Source of the DNA: Xanthobacter aminoxidans
Lineage (GTDB): Bacteria; Pseudomonadota; Alphaproteobacteria; Rhizobiales; Xanthobacteraceae
Assembly: GCF_023571765.1 (NCBI RefSeq)
Contig: NZ_JAMJXC010000011.1
Span: forward strand, 1-64,000
Length of the DNA stretch: 64,000 bases
Reading direction: 5' to 3'
The notes under the pieces were generated by a model. The model had not been told where the DNA came from. It did no database searches and was given only the letters and a program-made list of their open reading frames with translations. Below, piece after piece: positions 32,601 through 42,232 of the stretch (within the stretch, counting starts at the first letter, position 1; each line of letters starts with the position of its first letter). Made by a program: the position numbers and the translations under genes.

Positions 32601-33767
32601 ATGCAATTCCCGTATCGCGCGCCGGCGGCGAACACCGGAGCGGGCGTTCGTTCGCCTGCGCGACGGCCGACGGCCGCGCTGATCTGCATCTTCGCCCTCT
32701 CGGGCCTGCTCGCCGCCTGCGACGGACAGGGAACCCCGAAGGATGCGGCCCACCCCACGCCGGACGCAGGGCGGCCCGCATTCGTGGTCCGGGCCACCAC
32801 CGTCGCGGTCACGAACCGCACCACCTCCGTCTCGCTGACGGGAGATGTCGAGGCCAAGGTCCTCACCCAGCTGTCCTTCCGGGTCGGCGGGCGGGTCACG
32901 GAACGTTTGGTGGACGTGGGCGCGCACGTCGCCGCCGGCGATCTCCTGGCGCGGATCGATCCCACCGAGCAGCAGGCCGAACTCGACGCCGCCACGGCCG
33001 CCGTCTCCGCCGCCGAATCCCGGCTGCGCGTCGCCAATGCCAATTTCCAGCGGCAGTCGACGCTGCTCGCCAAGGGCTACACCACCCGCGCCGCCTACGA
33101 TCAGGCGACGGAGACGGCCGGTGCGGCCGAAAGCGCGCTGGAGACCGCGCGCGCCCAGCTGGGAACGGCGCGGGATGCGCTGGGCTATGCCGAGCTGCGG
33201 GCCCGCGCGGCCGGCGTCATCACCGCCCGCACCATCGAGGTGGGGCAGGTGGTGCAGCCCGCCCAGCCGGCGTTCACGCTGGCCGAGGACGACACGCGCG
33301 ACGCGGTGTTCGACGTCTACGAGACCTTCTTCCACAACAGCGACACCGACCGCATCAGGGTCTCGCTCGTCTCCGATCCCAAGGTCGTCGCGGACGGGCG
33401 CGTGCGGGAAGTGTCGCCGGTCATCGATGCGACCACCGGCACCGTGCGGGTGAAGGTGGCCATCGACGCGCCGCCCGAAGCCATGCCCCTCGGCAGTCCG
33501 GTGACCGGAACCGTGATGTGGAAGGCGAAGCCGCGCATCGTCCTGCCCTGGAGCGCGCTGGCCTCCGATGGCGGAGACCCCGCGGTCTGGCGGATCGATC
33601 CGAAGACCCATGCGGTATCGCTCGCCAAGGTCGTCGTGGACGCCTTCGAGACCGGCTCCATCGTGATCTCCTCCGGCCTCGCGCCGGGCGACCTCGTGGT
33701 CGTGGACGGCGCCAAGCGCCTCAGCACCGGCCAGACCGTCGATTACACACTGGAGAGCGGCTCGTGA
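32601..33767 (+). CDS. RND efflux periplasmic adaptor lipoprotein (first), 388 aa
   Basis: The lipobox LLAAC near residue 40 makes this an inner-membrane lipoprotein. The lipoyl half-motifs are FRVGGRVTERLVDVGAHVAAGDLLARID and GYAELRARAAGVITARTIEVGQVV, flanking an alpha-helical hairpin (residues ~115-195) and followed by the beta-barrel and membrane-proximal domains. It bridges the RND pump to an outer-membrane channel. The start ATG has no strong ribosome site. The stop overlaps the second adaptor by four bases. Confidence 0.88.
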   Translation: MQFPYRAPAANTGAGVRSPARRPTAALICIFALSGLLAACDGQGTPKDAAHPTPDAGRPAFVVRATTVAVTNRTTSVSLTGDVEAKVLTQLSFRVGGRVTERLVDVGAHVAAGDLLARIDPTEQQAELDAATAAVSAAESRLRVANANFQRQSTLLAKGYTTRAAYDQATETAGAAESALETARAQLGTARDALGYAELRARAAGVITARTIEVGQVVQPAQPAFTLAEDDTRDAVFDVYETFFHNSDTDRIRVSLVSDPKVVADGRVREVSPVIDATTGTVRVKVAIDAPPEAMPLGSPVTGTVMWKAKPRIVLPWSALASDGGDPAVWRIDPKTHAVSLAKVVVDAFETGSIVISSGLAPGDLVVVDGAKRLSTGQTVDYTLESGS

Positions 33768-34840
33768 GACACGCTTATCTGATGCTGGTGCTCGCCGCGA
33801 CGGCCGCCCTCACCGGCTGCGGCGAGCAGGCGGCCGCTCCCGCCGTTCCGCCGCGTCCGGTGCTGACGGCGGTGGTGCAGCCCATGTCCCGCGAGGTGCT
33901 CGAAGTGGCGGGCACCATCGAGCCGCAGGTGCAGACGGACCTCAGCTTCCGCGTGCTGGGGCGGCTGCTCGTGCGGTCGGTGAACGTGGGCGATGTGGTC
34001 GCGAAGGACCAGGTCGTCGCCGCCATCGACGACACCGCCCTGAAGCTCTCGGTGCGGTCCGCCCTCGCGGAGGTCGCCAACGCCCAGGCCCAGCTCACCA
34101 ACGCCTCCGGCACGGAGGACCGCCAGCGGACCCTTCTGGAGACCGCGGCCACCAGCCGGGCGACGTTCGAGACCGCCGAGCAGGGCCGCTCGGCGGCCGA
34201 GGCGTCGCTGGCCCGCGCCCGGGCGAACCTCGTCAAGGCGCGCGAGCAGTTGGGCTACGCGCAGCTCAAGGCCGAGTTCGCCGGGGTCGTCACGGCGGTC
34301 GGCGCGGAGCTGGGACAGGTGGTTTCCCCCGGGCGCAGCGTTGTCACCATCGCGCGGCCCGACATCCGCGAGGCGGTGGTGGATATCGGCGAGGACTTCA
34401 TCGGCGATATCAAGATCGGATCGCCGTTCCAGGTCAGCCTCCAGCTCGACGGGGCACCCGTCGTGACCGGCCGGGTGCGCGAGATCGCGCCCCAGGCCGA
34501 CAGCGTGACCCGCACCCGCCGCGTGCGCATCACCCTCGACCATCCGCCCGCGGTGTACCGGCTCGGCTCAACCGTCGCGGCGCGTCCCGCCGACACTCTT
34601 GCGGCCGACCTGTTGATTCCGGGCTCTGCGGTGTTCACCCGCGACGGCAAGTCCTTCGTCTGGTGCGTCGCGGCGGACGGCCGGACGGTGCACGCGCAGC
34701 AGGTCACCGTGTCCGCCGCCTCCGGCGACAAGGCGCGCGTGACCTCGGGATTGGCAGCAGGAACGCGCCTCGTGACAGCGGGCGTGCACAGCCTGTCCGA
34801 GGGCCAGAAGATCCGTCTAGAGCAGGATGTCCAGCCGTGA
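33764..34840 (+). CDS. RND efflux periplasmic adaptor lipoprotein (second), 358 aa
   Basis: The GTG at 33764 overlaps the first adaptor stop (GTGA). A lipobox (LTGC) follows a short hydrophobic stretch. Lipoyl halves FRVLGRLLVRSVNVGDVVAKDQVV and YAQLKAEFAGVVTAVGAELGQVV are clear. It is related to but clearly different from the first adaptor, so a mixed adaptor ring is plausible. Its stop overlaps the pump gene in the same GTGA manner. Confidence 0.88.
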   Translation: MRHAYLMLVLAATAALTGCGEQAAAPAVPPRPVLTAVVQPMSREVLEVAGTIEPQVQTDLSFRVLGRLLVRSVNVGDVVAKDQVVAAIDDTALKLSVRSALAEVANAQAQLTNASGTEDRQRTLLETAATSRATFETAEQGRSAAEASLARARANLVKAREQLGYAQLKAEFAGVVTAVGAELGQVVSPGRSVVTIARPDIREAVVDIGEDFIGDIKIGSPFQVSLQLDGAPVVTGRVREIAPQADSVTRTRRVRITLDHPPAVYRLGSTVAARPADTLAADLLIPGSAVFTRDGKSFVWCVAADGRTVHAQQVTVSAASGDKARVTSGLAAGTRLVTAGVHSLSEGQKIRLEQDVQP

Positions 34841-37800
34841 AGTCGTTCAACCTGTCCGACTGGGCGCTCGAGCATCGCTCGCTCGTCTGGTACTTCATGC
34901 TCGCCTTCGTGCTCGCGGGCTTCCTGTCCTACCTGCAGCTCGGCCGCGAGGAGGATCCCGCCTTCACCATCAAGACCATGGTGATCCAGGCGCAATGGCC
35001 CGGCGCCTCGGCTCAGGAGATGACGCGGCAGGTCACGGACCGCATCGAGAAGAAGCTCGAGGAGCTGGAGGCGCTGGACTACACCCGCAGCCTCACCGTG
35101 CCGGGCGAGACGACGATCTTCGTCAACCTGCGCGACACCACCAAGGCCCGCGATGTGGTGCCCACCTGGCTGCAGGTGCGCAACATGGTCAACGACATCC
35201 GCGGCACCTTCCCCCAGGGGGTGACGGGGCCGCAGTTCAACGACCGGTTCGGCGACGTCTACGGCAACATCTACGCCTTCACCAGTGACGGGCTGACCCA
35301 GCGCCAGCTGCGCGACCGGGTGGAGGAGGTGCGCGCGCAGGTGCTCACGGTGCCCAATGTGGGCCGCGTGGACATCATCGGCGCGCAGGACGAGGTGATC
35401 TTCCTCGAATTCTCCACCCGCAAGATGGCCGCCCTCGGCATCGACCAGCGCGCCGTCCTCACCTCGCTCCAGGCGCAGAACGCGCTGGTGCCCTCGGGCG
35501 TGCTGCAGGCCGGGCCGGAACGCATCGCCGTGCGCGTCAACGGGCAATTCACCTCCGAGGAGAGCCTCAAGGCCATCAACCTCCGGATCAACGGCCGCTT
35601 CTTCCCCTTGACCGACGTCGCCACCATCCGGCGCGGCTATGTGGACCCGCCGCAGGCGCTGTTCCGCTTCAACGGCGAGCCGGCCATCGGCCTCGCCATC
35701 GGCATGAAGGCCGGCGCCAACCTGCTCGAGTTCGGCGAGGCCCTGAAGGCGGAGATGGCGCGCATCGAGGCCGACCTGCCGGTGGGCGTCGGCGTGCATC
35801 TCGTCTCCGACCAGCCGCAGATCGTGGAGGAGGCCGTGGGCGGCTTCACCCGCGCCCTTGTGGAGGCGGTGGTGATCGTGCTCGCCATCAGCTTCGTCAG
35901 CCTCGGGTTTCGGGCGGGGCTGGTGGTGGCGATCTCGATCCCGCTGGTGCTCGCCATCACCTTCATGGTGATGGCCTATTCCGGCATCTCGCTCCAGCGC
36001 ATCTCGCTCGGCGCGCTCATCATCGCCCTCGGCCTGCTGGTGGACGACGCCATGATCGCGGTGGAGATGATGGTGGCGCGGCTGGAGGCCGGCGACACGC
36101 TCAGGAAAGCCGCCACCCACGTCTACACCTCGACGGCGTTCCCCATGCTGTCGGGCACGCTGGTGACGGTGGCCGGCTTCATCCCCATCGGCCTCAACAG
36201 CTCCAACGCCGGCGAATTCACCTTCACCCTGTTCGTGGTCATCGCGGTGTCGCTTCTGGTGTCGTGGCTGGTGGCGGTGCTGTTCACACCGCTCCTGGGC
36301 GTGGCCATCCTGCCGAAGAGCCTGCCGCATCATCAGGAAGGCGGCGGCCGCTTCGCCCGTGCGTTCGCCTGGATCCTGAAGCGCGCCATGCTGTGGCGCT
36401 GGACCACCATCGGCGTGACGCTGCTCGTCTTCATCCTCTCCATCGCCGGCATGGGCCTCGTCCAGCAGCAGTTCTTCCCGTCCTCCGACCGCCGCGAGCT
36501 GATCGTCGACTGGAACCTGCCGCAGAATGCCTCCATCGCCGAGACCAACGCCCAGATGGCGCGCTTCGAGCAGGAGGCGCTGAAGGGCAATCCCGACATC
36601 GACCACTGGTCCACCTATGTGGGCACGGGCGCCCCGCGCTTCGTGCTGCCGGTGGACGTGCAGCCGGCGGACGTGGCGTTCGGCCAAACCATCATCGTCA
36701 CCAAGGGGCTGGAGGAGCGCGACCGGCTGAGGGGGCAGTTCCAGGCCTATCTCGACAAGACCATGCCCGGCACCGACGCCTTCGTGCACTTCCTCGACAT
36801 CGGTCCGCCGGTCGGCCGCCCGGTGCAGTATCGGGTGAGCGGGCCGGACATCCAGAAGGTGCGCACCATCGCCCTCGACTTCGCCAGCGTCATGCGCGGC
36901 AATCCGCACCTCGGCAACGTGGTGTTCGACTGGATGGAGCCCGCCCGCGTCATCAAGGTGGACGTGCTCCAGGACAAGGCGCGCCAGCTCGGCGTGACCT
37001 CAGAGGACATCGCCGGTGCGCTCAACGGCGTGCTCGACGGCACGGCCATCACCCAGGTGCGGGACGACATCTATCTCGTGACCGTGCTCGGCCGCGCCAA
37101 TGCGCAGGAACGCCAGTCCATCGAGACCCTGCGCGACCTTCAGCTGCCCGGCTCGGGCGGGCGCTCCGTGCCGCTCGCGGCGGTGGCGACCCTGCGCTAC
37201 GAGATCGAGCAGCCCACCATCTGGCGGCGCTCGCGGCTGCCGACCATCACGGCGAAGGCCGGCATCATCGATGCGGTCCAGCCGAACACGGTGGTGGAGC
37301 AGCTGACGCCCGCCGTCGCGGCCTTCAACACGAAGCTGCCGCCCGGCTATAGTGTCGTCATCGGCGGCGCGGTGGAGGAGAGCCAGAAGAGCCAGGCCCC
37401 CATCCTCGCGGTGATGCCGCTGATGCTGTTCATCATGGCCACCATCCTGATGATCCAGCTCCAGAGCTTCCAGCGGCTGGTGCTGGTGTTCGCCGTCGCC
37501 CCGCTGGCGCTCATCGGCGTGGTCGCCGCGCTGGTACCGAGCGGCGCGCCACTGGGCTTCGTCGCCATCCTCGGCGTGCTGGCGCTCATCGGCATCCTCA
37601 TCCGCAACTCGGTGATCCTGATCGTCCAGATCGAGCATCTGCGGGCCGAGGGCCACCCGCCGTGGGAGGCGGTGCGGGAGGCGACGGAGCACCGCATGCG
37701 GCCCATCATGCTCACGGCGGCGGCGGCGAGCCTCGGCCTCATTCCCATCGCCCGCGAGGTGTTCTGGGGACCCATGGCCTACGCCATGATGGGCGGCATC

Positions 37801-37926
37801 ATCGTGGGAACGGTGCTGACGCTCCTGTTCCTGCCGGCGCTCTATGTGGCCTGGTTCCGCATTCCCGCGCCGAAGCCCGGGGATGGCCCGCAAGGCCCCG
37901 ACCCGACCGGCGCGCACACCGGGTGA
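34837..37926 (+). CDS. RND-family inner-membrane efflux pump, 1029 aa
   Basis: A full-length HAE1/AcrB-type proton antiporter: first helix after LEHRSLVWYFMLAF, two large periplasmic loops, and twelve helices. The proton-relay aspartates are in LGLLVDDAMIAVEMM of helix 4; repeated-half signatures include IGILIRNSVILIVQIEHL and ATEHRMRPIMLTAAAASLGLIP. The GTG start at 34837 is coupled to adaptor two. No outer-membrane channel gene is adjacent, so a genomic TolC homologue must serve. Substrate unknown; TetR control suggests a drug, solvent or metabolite. Confidence 0.93.
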   Translation: MKSFNLSDWALEHRSLVWYFMLAFVLAGFLSYLQLGREEDPAFTIKTMVIQAQWPGASAQEMTRQVTDRIEKKLEELEALDYTRSLTVPGETTIFVNLRDTTKARDVVPTWLQVRNMVNDIRGTFPQGVTGPQFNDRFGDVYGNIYAFTSDGLTQRQLRDRVEEVRAQVLTVPNVGRVDIIGAQDEVIFLEFSTRKMAALGIDQRAVLTSLQAQNALVPSGVLQAGPERIAVRVNGQFTSEESLKAINLRINGRFFPLTDVATIRRGYVDPPQALFRFNGEPAIGLAIGMKAGANLLEFGEALKAEMARIEADLPVGVGVHLVSDQPQIVEEAVGGFTRALVEAVVIVLAISFVSLGFRAGLVVAISIPLVLAITFMVMAYSGISLQRISLGALIIALGLLVDDAMIAVEMMVARLEAGDTLRKAATHVYTSTAFPMLSGTLVTVAGFIPIGLNSSNAGEFTFTLFVVIAVSLLVSWLVAVLFTPLLGVAILPKSLPHHQEGGGRFARAFAWILKRAMLWRWTTIGVTLLVFILSIAGMGLVQQQFFPSSDRRELIVDWNLPQNASIAETNAQMARFEQEALKGNPDIDHWSTYVGTGAPRFVLPVDVQPADVAFGQTIIVTKGLEERDRLRGQFQAYLDKTMPGTDAFVHFLDIGPPVGRPVQYRVSGPDIQKVRTIALDFASVMRGNPHLGNVVFDWMEPARVIKVDVLQDKARQLGVTSEDIAGALNGVLDGTAITQVRDDIYLVTVLGRANAQERQSIETLRDLQLPGSGGRSVPLAAVATLRYEIEQPTIWRRSRLPTITAKAGIIDAVQPNTVVEQLTPAVAAFNTKLPPGYSVVIGGAVEESQKSQAPILAVMPLMLFIMATILMIQLQSFQRLVLVFAVAPLALIGVVAALVPSGAPLGFVAILGVLALIGILIRNSVILIVQIEHLRAEGHPPWEAVREATEHRMRPIMLTAAAASLGLIPIAREVFWGPMAYAMMGGIIVGTVLTLLFLPALYVAWFRIPAPKPGDGPQGPDPTGAHTG

Positions 37927-37942
37927 GCCGGGGGGCGGCGCA

Positions 37943-39010
37943 TCATCGGGCCGCCGGACCGGCCGGCCCGATGCGCTGCCCCGAACCCGGATCGAACAGG
38001 TGCAGCCGCTGTGCCGGGCAATGGAAATCGAGGCGGGACCCCAGCGCGAAACTCGCCGGCAGCGTGCGCACCGAGAATGCGGCGCCGGTCTCGAGGCGCC
38101 CCACCAGAAGCACCTCGGCGCCCATCGGCTCCACCGTGTCCGGGGTGAAGCCCAGGGCCAGCCCGTCGCCGTCGGGGCGCCCGCCCGCCACATCCTCGGG
38201 ACGGATGCCAACGAGCACCGACCGGCCGTTCCCCGCGTCGCCAGTCTCCAGTCGCACCCGGCCATTGGCGTCGAGCCATCCGGGAAGCAGGTTCATGGGC
38301 GGATCGCCGATCAGCTCCGCGACAGCGGTGTCGGCCGGGCGGGCGTAGATCTCCATGGGCGGTCCGAGCTGGGCCGGACGGCCCTCGTTCAGCACCAGAA
38401 TGCGATCGCCGAGGCTCATCGCCTCATGCTGGTCGTGGGTCACATAGAGGCTGGTGACGCCAAGGCGGCGTTGCAGGCGCTTGATCTCGGCACGCATGGA
38501 GGTGCGCAGCCGCGCGTCGAGGCTGGACAGGGGCTCGTCGAACAGGAACAGGCGCGGCTTGCGCACCACCGCCCGGCCGATGGCCACGCGCTGGCGCTGG
38601 CCACCGGACAGCTCGCGCGGCTTGCGGCCCAGCAGCGGCGAAATGTGCAGCATCTGGGCGGCCTCCTCCACGCGCGCGGCGATCTCGGCGCGCGGCAGGC
38701 GGCGCACCTTCAGCCCATAGGCCATGTTGTCGAACACGCTCATGTGCGGATAGAGCGCATAGTGCTGGAACACCATGGCGATGTCCCGCGCGGCGGGATC
38801 GCGCGCGGTGATGTCCTCGCCATCCAGCATAATCCGGCCGGAACTCGGCTGCTCCAGACCGGCGACGAGCCGCAGAAGCGTGGACTTGCCGCAGCCCGAC
38901 GCCCCGACGACCACCACCATTTCGCCCGGCGCCACATCGAGGTCGATGCCCCGCAGCACCTCGGTGCGGCCGAAGCTCTTGCGCACCTGATCGAGGACCA
39001 GCCCGGCCAT
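37943..39010 (-). CDS. ugpC: UgpC, ABC transporter ATPase for glycerol-3-phosphate, 355 aa
   Basis: Walker A VGASGCGKST, Q-loop MVFQHYALYPHMSV, signature LSGGQRQRVAIGRA, Walker B LFLFDEPLSSLD and the H-loop THDQHEAM are all present, followed by a C-terminal TOBE/MalK-like regulatory domain (VGIRPEDV). The ATG at 39010 overlaps the ugpE stop by one base (TGATG). Such ATPases may serve other sugar importers. Last gene of ugpBAEC and convergent with the RND pump. Confidence 0.9.
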   Translation of the reverse strand: MAGLVLDQVRKSFGRTEVLRGIDLDVAPGEMVVVVGASGCGKSTLLRLVAGLEQPSSGRIMLDGEDITARDPAARDIAMVFQHYALYPHMSVFDNMAYGLKVRRLPRAEIAARVEEAAQMLHISPLLGRKPRELSGGQRQRVAIGRAVVRKPRLFLFDEPLSSLDARLRTSMRAEIKRLQRRLGVTSLYVTHDQHEAMSLGDRILVLNEGRPAQLGPPMEIYARPADTAVAELIGDPPMNLLPGWLDANGRVRLETGDAGNGRSVLVGIRPEDVAGGRPDGDGLALGFTPDTVEPMGAEVLLVGRLETGAAFSVRTLPASFALGSRLDFHCPAQRLHLFDPGSGQRIGPAGPAAR

Positions 39011-39873
39011 CAGCGTTCGCTCTCCGTAAGGCCCTTCACGAACCACCGGAGCATGGCCAGAACCACCAGCGTGGGCGGCAGCATGGCGAGGATGGCGGTC
39101 GCCATCACCTCGTTCCAGGCGGTGCGGGATTCCGGGCCGATCATGCGCACGATCCCCACCGTGATGGTGTCGAGCCGCGGGTCGGTGGCCACCACCAGCG
39201 GCCACAGATACTGGTTCCAACCGTAGACGAACAGGATGACGAACAGCGCCGCCATGTTGGTCCGCGACAGCGGGATCAGCACGTCCCGGAGAAACCGCCA
39301 GGGACCGGCTCCGTCCATGCGGGCGGCCTCCACGAGTTCGTCGGGCACCAGCACGAAAGCCTGCCGGAACAGCAGGGTCGCCGTCGCCGAGGCGGTGAGC
39401 GGCAGGACGAGGCCGGCGAAGGTGTTCACCATGCCGAAATCCGCCACCACCGCGAAGGTGGGGATGATGCGCACCTCCACCGGCAGCATGAGGGTGATGA
39501 ACAGCAGCCAGAAGCACAGCATGCGGCCGGGAAAGCGGAAGAAGGCCACCGCATAGGCCGAGAGCAGCGAGACCGCGATCTTGCCGGCGGCGATGGCGAG
39601 CGCCATGGCAAAGGAAAGGGCCAGCATGCGCCACACGGGCACCCCGCCGGGCGCGGGCGAAAGCAGGCGCGGGTAGATCGCAAGGCCTTCGAGGCGCGGC
39701 AGGAGGCCGATATCGCCCCGGTTGATGGCGCCGCTGTCCAGCGTCGACCCCACGAACACCAGCCAGATGGGCAGCAGGAACAGGGCCGTGCCCATGAGCA
39801 GCACCGCGTGGGCCACCAGATTTCCGGCCACGAGATTTCCCCGCAGCCGGGCGCGCAGATCCGCCCCCGTCAT
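39010..39873 (-). CDS. ugpE: UgpE, glycerol-3-phosphate ABC permease, 287 aa
   Basis: A MalG-type permease with six membrane helices. The EAA loop reads DELVEAARMDGAGPWRFLRDVLIPL, which docks with the ATPase (shown in the C-terminal half). The ATG at 39873 overlaps the ugpA stop by four bases (ATGA). Confidence 0.9.
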   Translation of the reverse strand: MTGADLRARLRGNLVAGNLVAHAVLLMGTALFLLPIWLVFVGSTLDSGAINRGDIGLLPRLEGLAIYPRLLSPAPGGVPVWRMLALSFAMALAIAAGKIAVSLLSAYAVAFFRFPGRMLCFWLLFITLMLPVEVRIIPTFAVVADFGMVNTFAGLVLPLTASATATLLFRQAFVLVPDELVEAARMDGAGPWRFLRDVLIPLSRTNMAALFVILFVYGWNQYLWPLVVATDPRLDTITVGIVRMIGPESRTAWNEVMATAILAMLPPTLVVLAMLRWFVKGLTESER

Positions 39874-40751
39874 CGCCCGCCCCGCCGCCGGAGGAAGTGG
39901 AATTGCAACGCCGTCAGCCCCATGACGAGGGCCATCAGCACCACCGACTGGGCGGCGGAGGCTCCGAGGTCCAGATTGACCACACCGTCGCGATAGACCT
40001 TCACCATCAGGGTCTGCGTCGCCCGGCCCGGCCCGCCCTGCGTCAGGGCCTCGATGGTGCCGAAGGTCTCGAAGGCGGAATAGACGAGGTTCACCACCAC
40101 CAGGAATGCGAGCGTCGGCGCGAGCATGGGCAGGAGGATGGTGCGGAACCGCCGCCACCCGCGCGCCCCGTCCATCCGCGCGGCATCGATGATGGTGCGC
40201 GGGATGGATTGGAGGCCCGCGAGGACGAAGATGAAATTGTAGCTCACCTGCCGCCACGCGGAGGCGCCGACCACGGCGATCATGGCCTGCGTGTCGTTCA
40301 GCTTGTAGTTCCAGGCGATGCCGAGATGCTTCAGGAGGCCGGCGACGCCGCCGATCTGCGGATGGAGCAGCAGCGCCCAGATCACGCCCGCGGCCGCCGG
40401 CGCGACCGCATAGGGCCAGACCAGCGCCGCCCGGTAGGCACCCCGCCCGCGGATGTCCGCGTCGGCGAACACCGCCAGCAGGACCGCGAGGCCGAGCGCC
40501 AGCCCCGTCACCGCCCCACAGAACACCAGCGTGCGCCCGATGGCGGCGAGATAGAGCGGATCAGTGAAGAGCGCGGTGAAATTGTCGAGGCCCGCGAAGG
40601 TCTCGCTGAGGCCGAACGGATCGGCGCGCATGACGCTCGCGCGCACCGCCACCGCCGTCGGCCACAGGAACAGCAGCACGGTCAGCGCCATCTGCGGCAC
40701 CAGCAGCAGCGCGGGCGTCGCCCAGCCCGGAAAGATCGTTCGCCGCTCCAT
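39870..40751 (-). CDS. ugpA: UgpA, glycerol-3-phosphate ABC permease, 293 aa
   Basis: A MalF-type permease with about six helices; the EAA loop is RTIIDAARMDGARGWRRFRTILLPM. N-terminal helix from ATPALLLVPQMALTVLLFLW, and the family block YNFIFVLAGLQSIP precedes the EAA loop. Starts 23 bases after ugpB. Confidence 0.9.
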   Translation of the reverse strand: MERRTIFPGWATPALLLVPQMALTVLLFLWPTAVAVRASVMRADPFGLSETFAGLDNFTALFTDPLYLAAIGRTLVFCGAVTGLALGLAVLLAVFADADIRGRGAYRAALVWPYAVAPAAAGVIWALLLHPQIGGVAGLLKHLGIAWNYKLNDTQAMIAVVGASAWRQVSYNFIFVLAGLQSIPRTIIDAARMDGARGWRRFRTILLPMLAPTLAFLVVVNLVYSAFETFGTIEALTQGGPGRATQTLMVKVYRDGVVNLDLGASAAQSVVLMALVMGLTALQFHFLRRRGGR

Positions 40752-40774
40752 GACCGGGCCGTGCTCCGCAGGAC

Positions 40775-42115
40775 CTATCTGGATACGGACTTCTCGAACT
40801 CGCGCAACACCTTGTTGCCGCGTGCCACGGCCGTGTCGAGGGCGGCCCCGGCGTTCTGCTTGCCCTGCAGGGCGGTCTCGAACTCTTCCTCGACGATGGC
40901 CCGGATCTCGGTCAGCCGCCCGAGGCGCAAGCCCTTGGAATTGACCGTGACCTCGCCGCGGTTGAGCTGGCGGATGGGAATGTCCGCGCCCGGATTGCGG
41001 GCATAGTAGCCCTGGGCGAGCGAGAGGCCCGCGCCGCCCAGCGTGACCGGGACATAACCCGTGCGCTGGTGCCAGGACGCATCGGTGTCGGGCCGGGCGA
41101 GAAAGGCGAGGAAGCTGGCGACGGCCTTGTATTCCGCCGCCGACCGGTCGGGCGCCGTCATGGTCCACAGGCTCGCGCCGCCGATGATCGAATTGTTCGG
41201 TGTGGCCCGCACCGCCGGATCATAGGGCAGTTGCGCCGCCATGGGACGGAAGCGGGCGTCGCGCACCACGGCAGCGCGGATCCCGGACGAGTTGAAGGAG
41301 ATGCCGGTCTCGCCGGCCGGGTAGAGGCTGTCGCCGGCGGCGCCGCGGCCGGCATAGGTGAAGGTGCCCGCCTTCGCCATTTCCAGAAGGCGGGTGATGT
41401 GGCTGCGCATGGGCGGGGAATTGAACACCAGCTCGGCGTCGAGCCCCTCGAAGCCGTTGGCCCTGGTGGCGAACGGGACGTCATGGATGGCGCCGAAGCA
41501 TTCCAGATGCACCCAGGTCGGCCACGCTGTGGTCATGCCCACCTTGGCGCCGCCCTTGGACCGCAGCGCCTCGGCCGCCGTCATCACCTGCTCCCAGGTC
41601 TCCGGCGGCCGCTCGGGATCAAGGCCGGCGCGCTCGAACAGGTCCTTGTTGCACCACATGATGGGGGTCGACGAATTGAACGGCATGGAGGCCATGCGGC
41701 CATCCGGCAGGCTGTAGTAGCTGCGCACCGCCGGCATGTAGATGGCCGGATCGAGCCGGACGCCGGTCTCCTCGGCGAGCTGCCAGACCTGCTTCACCGC
41801 CGCGCCGGCGGCCAGCATGGAGCCGGTGCCGACCTCGTACATCTGCACCAGATGCGGCGCCTTGCCGGCGCGAAAGGCGGCGATGGCGGCGGTCATGGTC
41901 TCGGGATAGGTGCCCTTGAACACCGGTTCCACCACCACCGCCTTCTGGACGGCGTTGAAGGCGTCGCAGAGCCGCTTCAGTTCGTCGCCGAGAGGGCCGG
42001 CCATGGCGTGCCAGAACGTGATCTGCACGGGTGCGCCTTGCGCAAGGGCGAGGCCCGGCACCAGCGCGAGGCCGGCAGAAGCGGCGGTTCCGGCGAGCAG
42101 TTCGCGGCGATTCAT
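40775..42115 (-). CDS. ugpB: UgpB, glycerol-3-phosphate-binding periplasmic protein, 446 aa
   Basis: Closely follows E. coli UgpB: ITFWHAMAGPLGDEL, FKGTYPETMTAAIAAFRAG, VQMYEVGTGSMLAAGA, MPFNSSTPIMWCNKDLF and GLDPERPPETWEQ. A signal peptide ends at ALA (residue 25). It captures sn-glycerol-3-phosphate or glycerophosphodiesters as carbon or phosphate source. Start at 42115 with AGGAGGT. No Pho box is visible in the 117-base gap to the upstream gene, so control may differ from the PhoB rule. Confidence 0.92.
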   Translation of the reverse strand: MNRRELLAGTAASAGLALVPGLALAQGAPVQITFWHAMAGPLGDELKRLCDAFNAVQKAVVVEPVFKGTYPETMTAAIAAFRAGKAPHLVQMYEVGTGSMLAAGAAVKQVWQLAEETGVRLDPAIYMPAVRSYYSLPDGRMASMPFNSSTPIMWCNKDLFERAGLDPERPPETWEQVMTAAEALRSKGGAKVGMTTAWPTWVHLECFGAIHDVPFATRANGFEGLDAELVFNSPPMRSHITRLLEMAKAGTFTYAGRGAAGDSLYPAGETGISFNSSGIRAAVVRDARFRPMAAQLPYDPAVRATPNNSIIGGASLWTMTAPDRSAAEYKAVASFLAFLARPDTDASWHQRTGYVPVTLGGAGLSLAQGYYARNPGADIPIRQLNRGEVTVNSKGLRLGRLTEIRAIVEEEFETALQGKQNAGAALDTAVARGNKVLREFEKSVSR

Positions 42116-42232
42116 CGACACCTCCTGGACGCGGACGGGCGCAAGCGCGGCGCGGTTCAATTGTGGAAAAAGGCGCGCGACCTTGCCAAGGGGGGATGAC
42201 GCCCGCGTGACCTTCCGGCGAAGCAGCCACCC

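Noticed and set aside
34255-36909. Long minus-strand frame opposite the RND pump
   Set aside because: Low-complexity His/Gly/Glu-rich translation; the plus strand encodes a full RND transporter.
42116-42232. Pho box upstream of ugpB
   Set aside because: No CTGTCAT-like direct repeats found on either strand of the gap.
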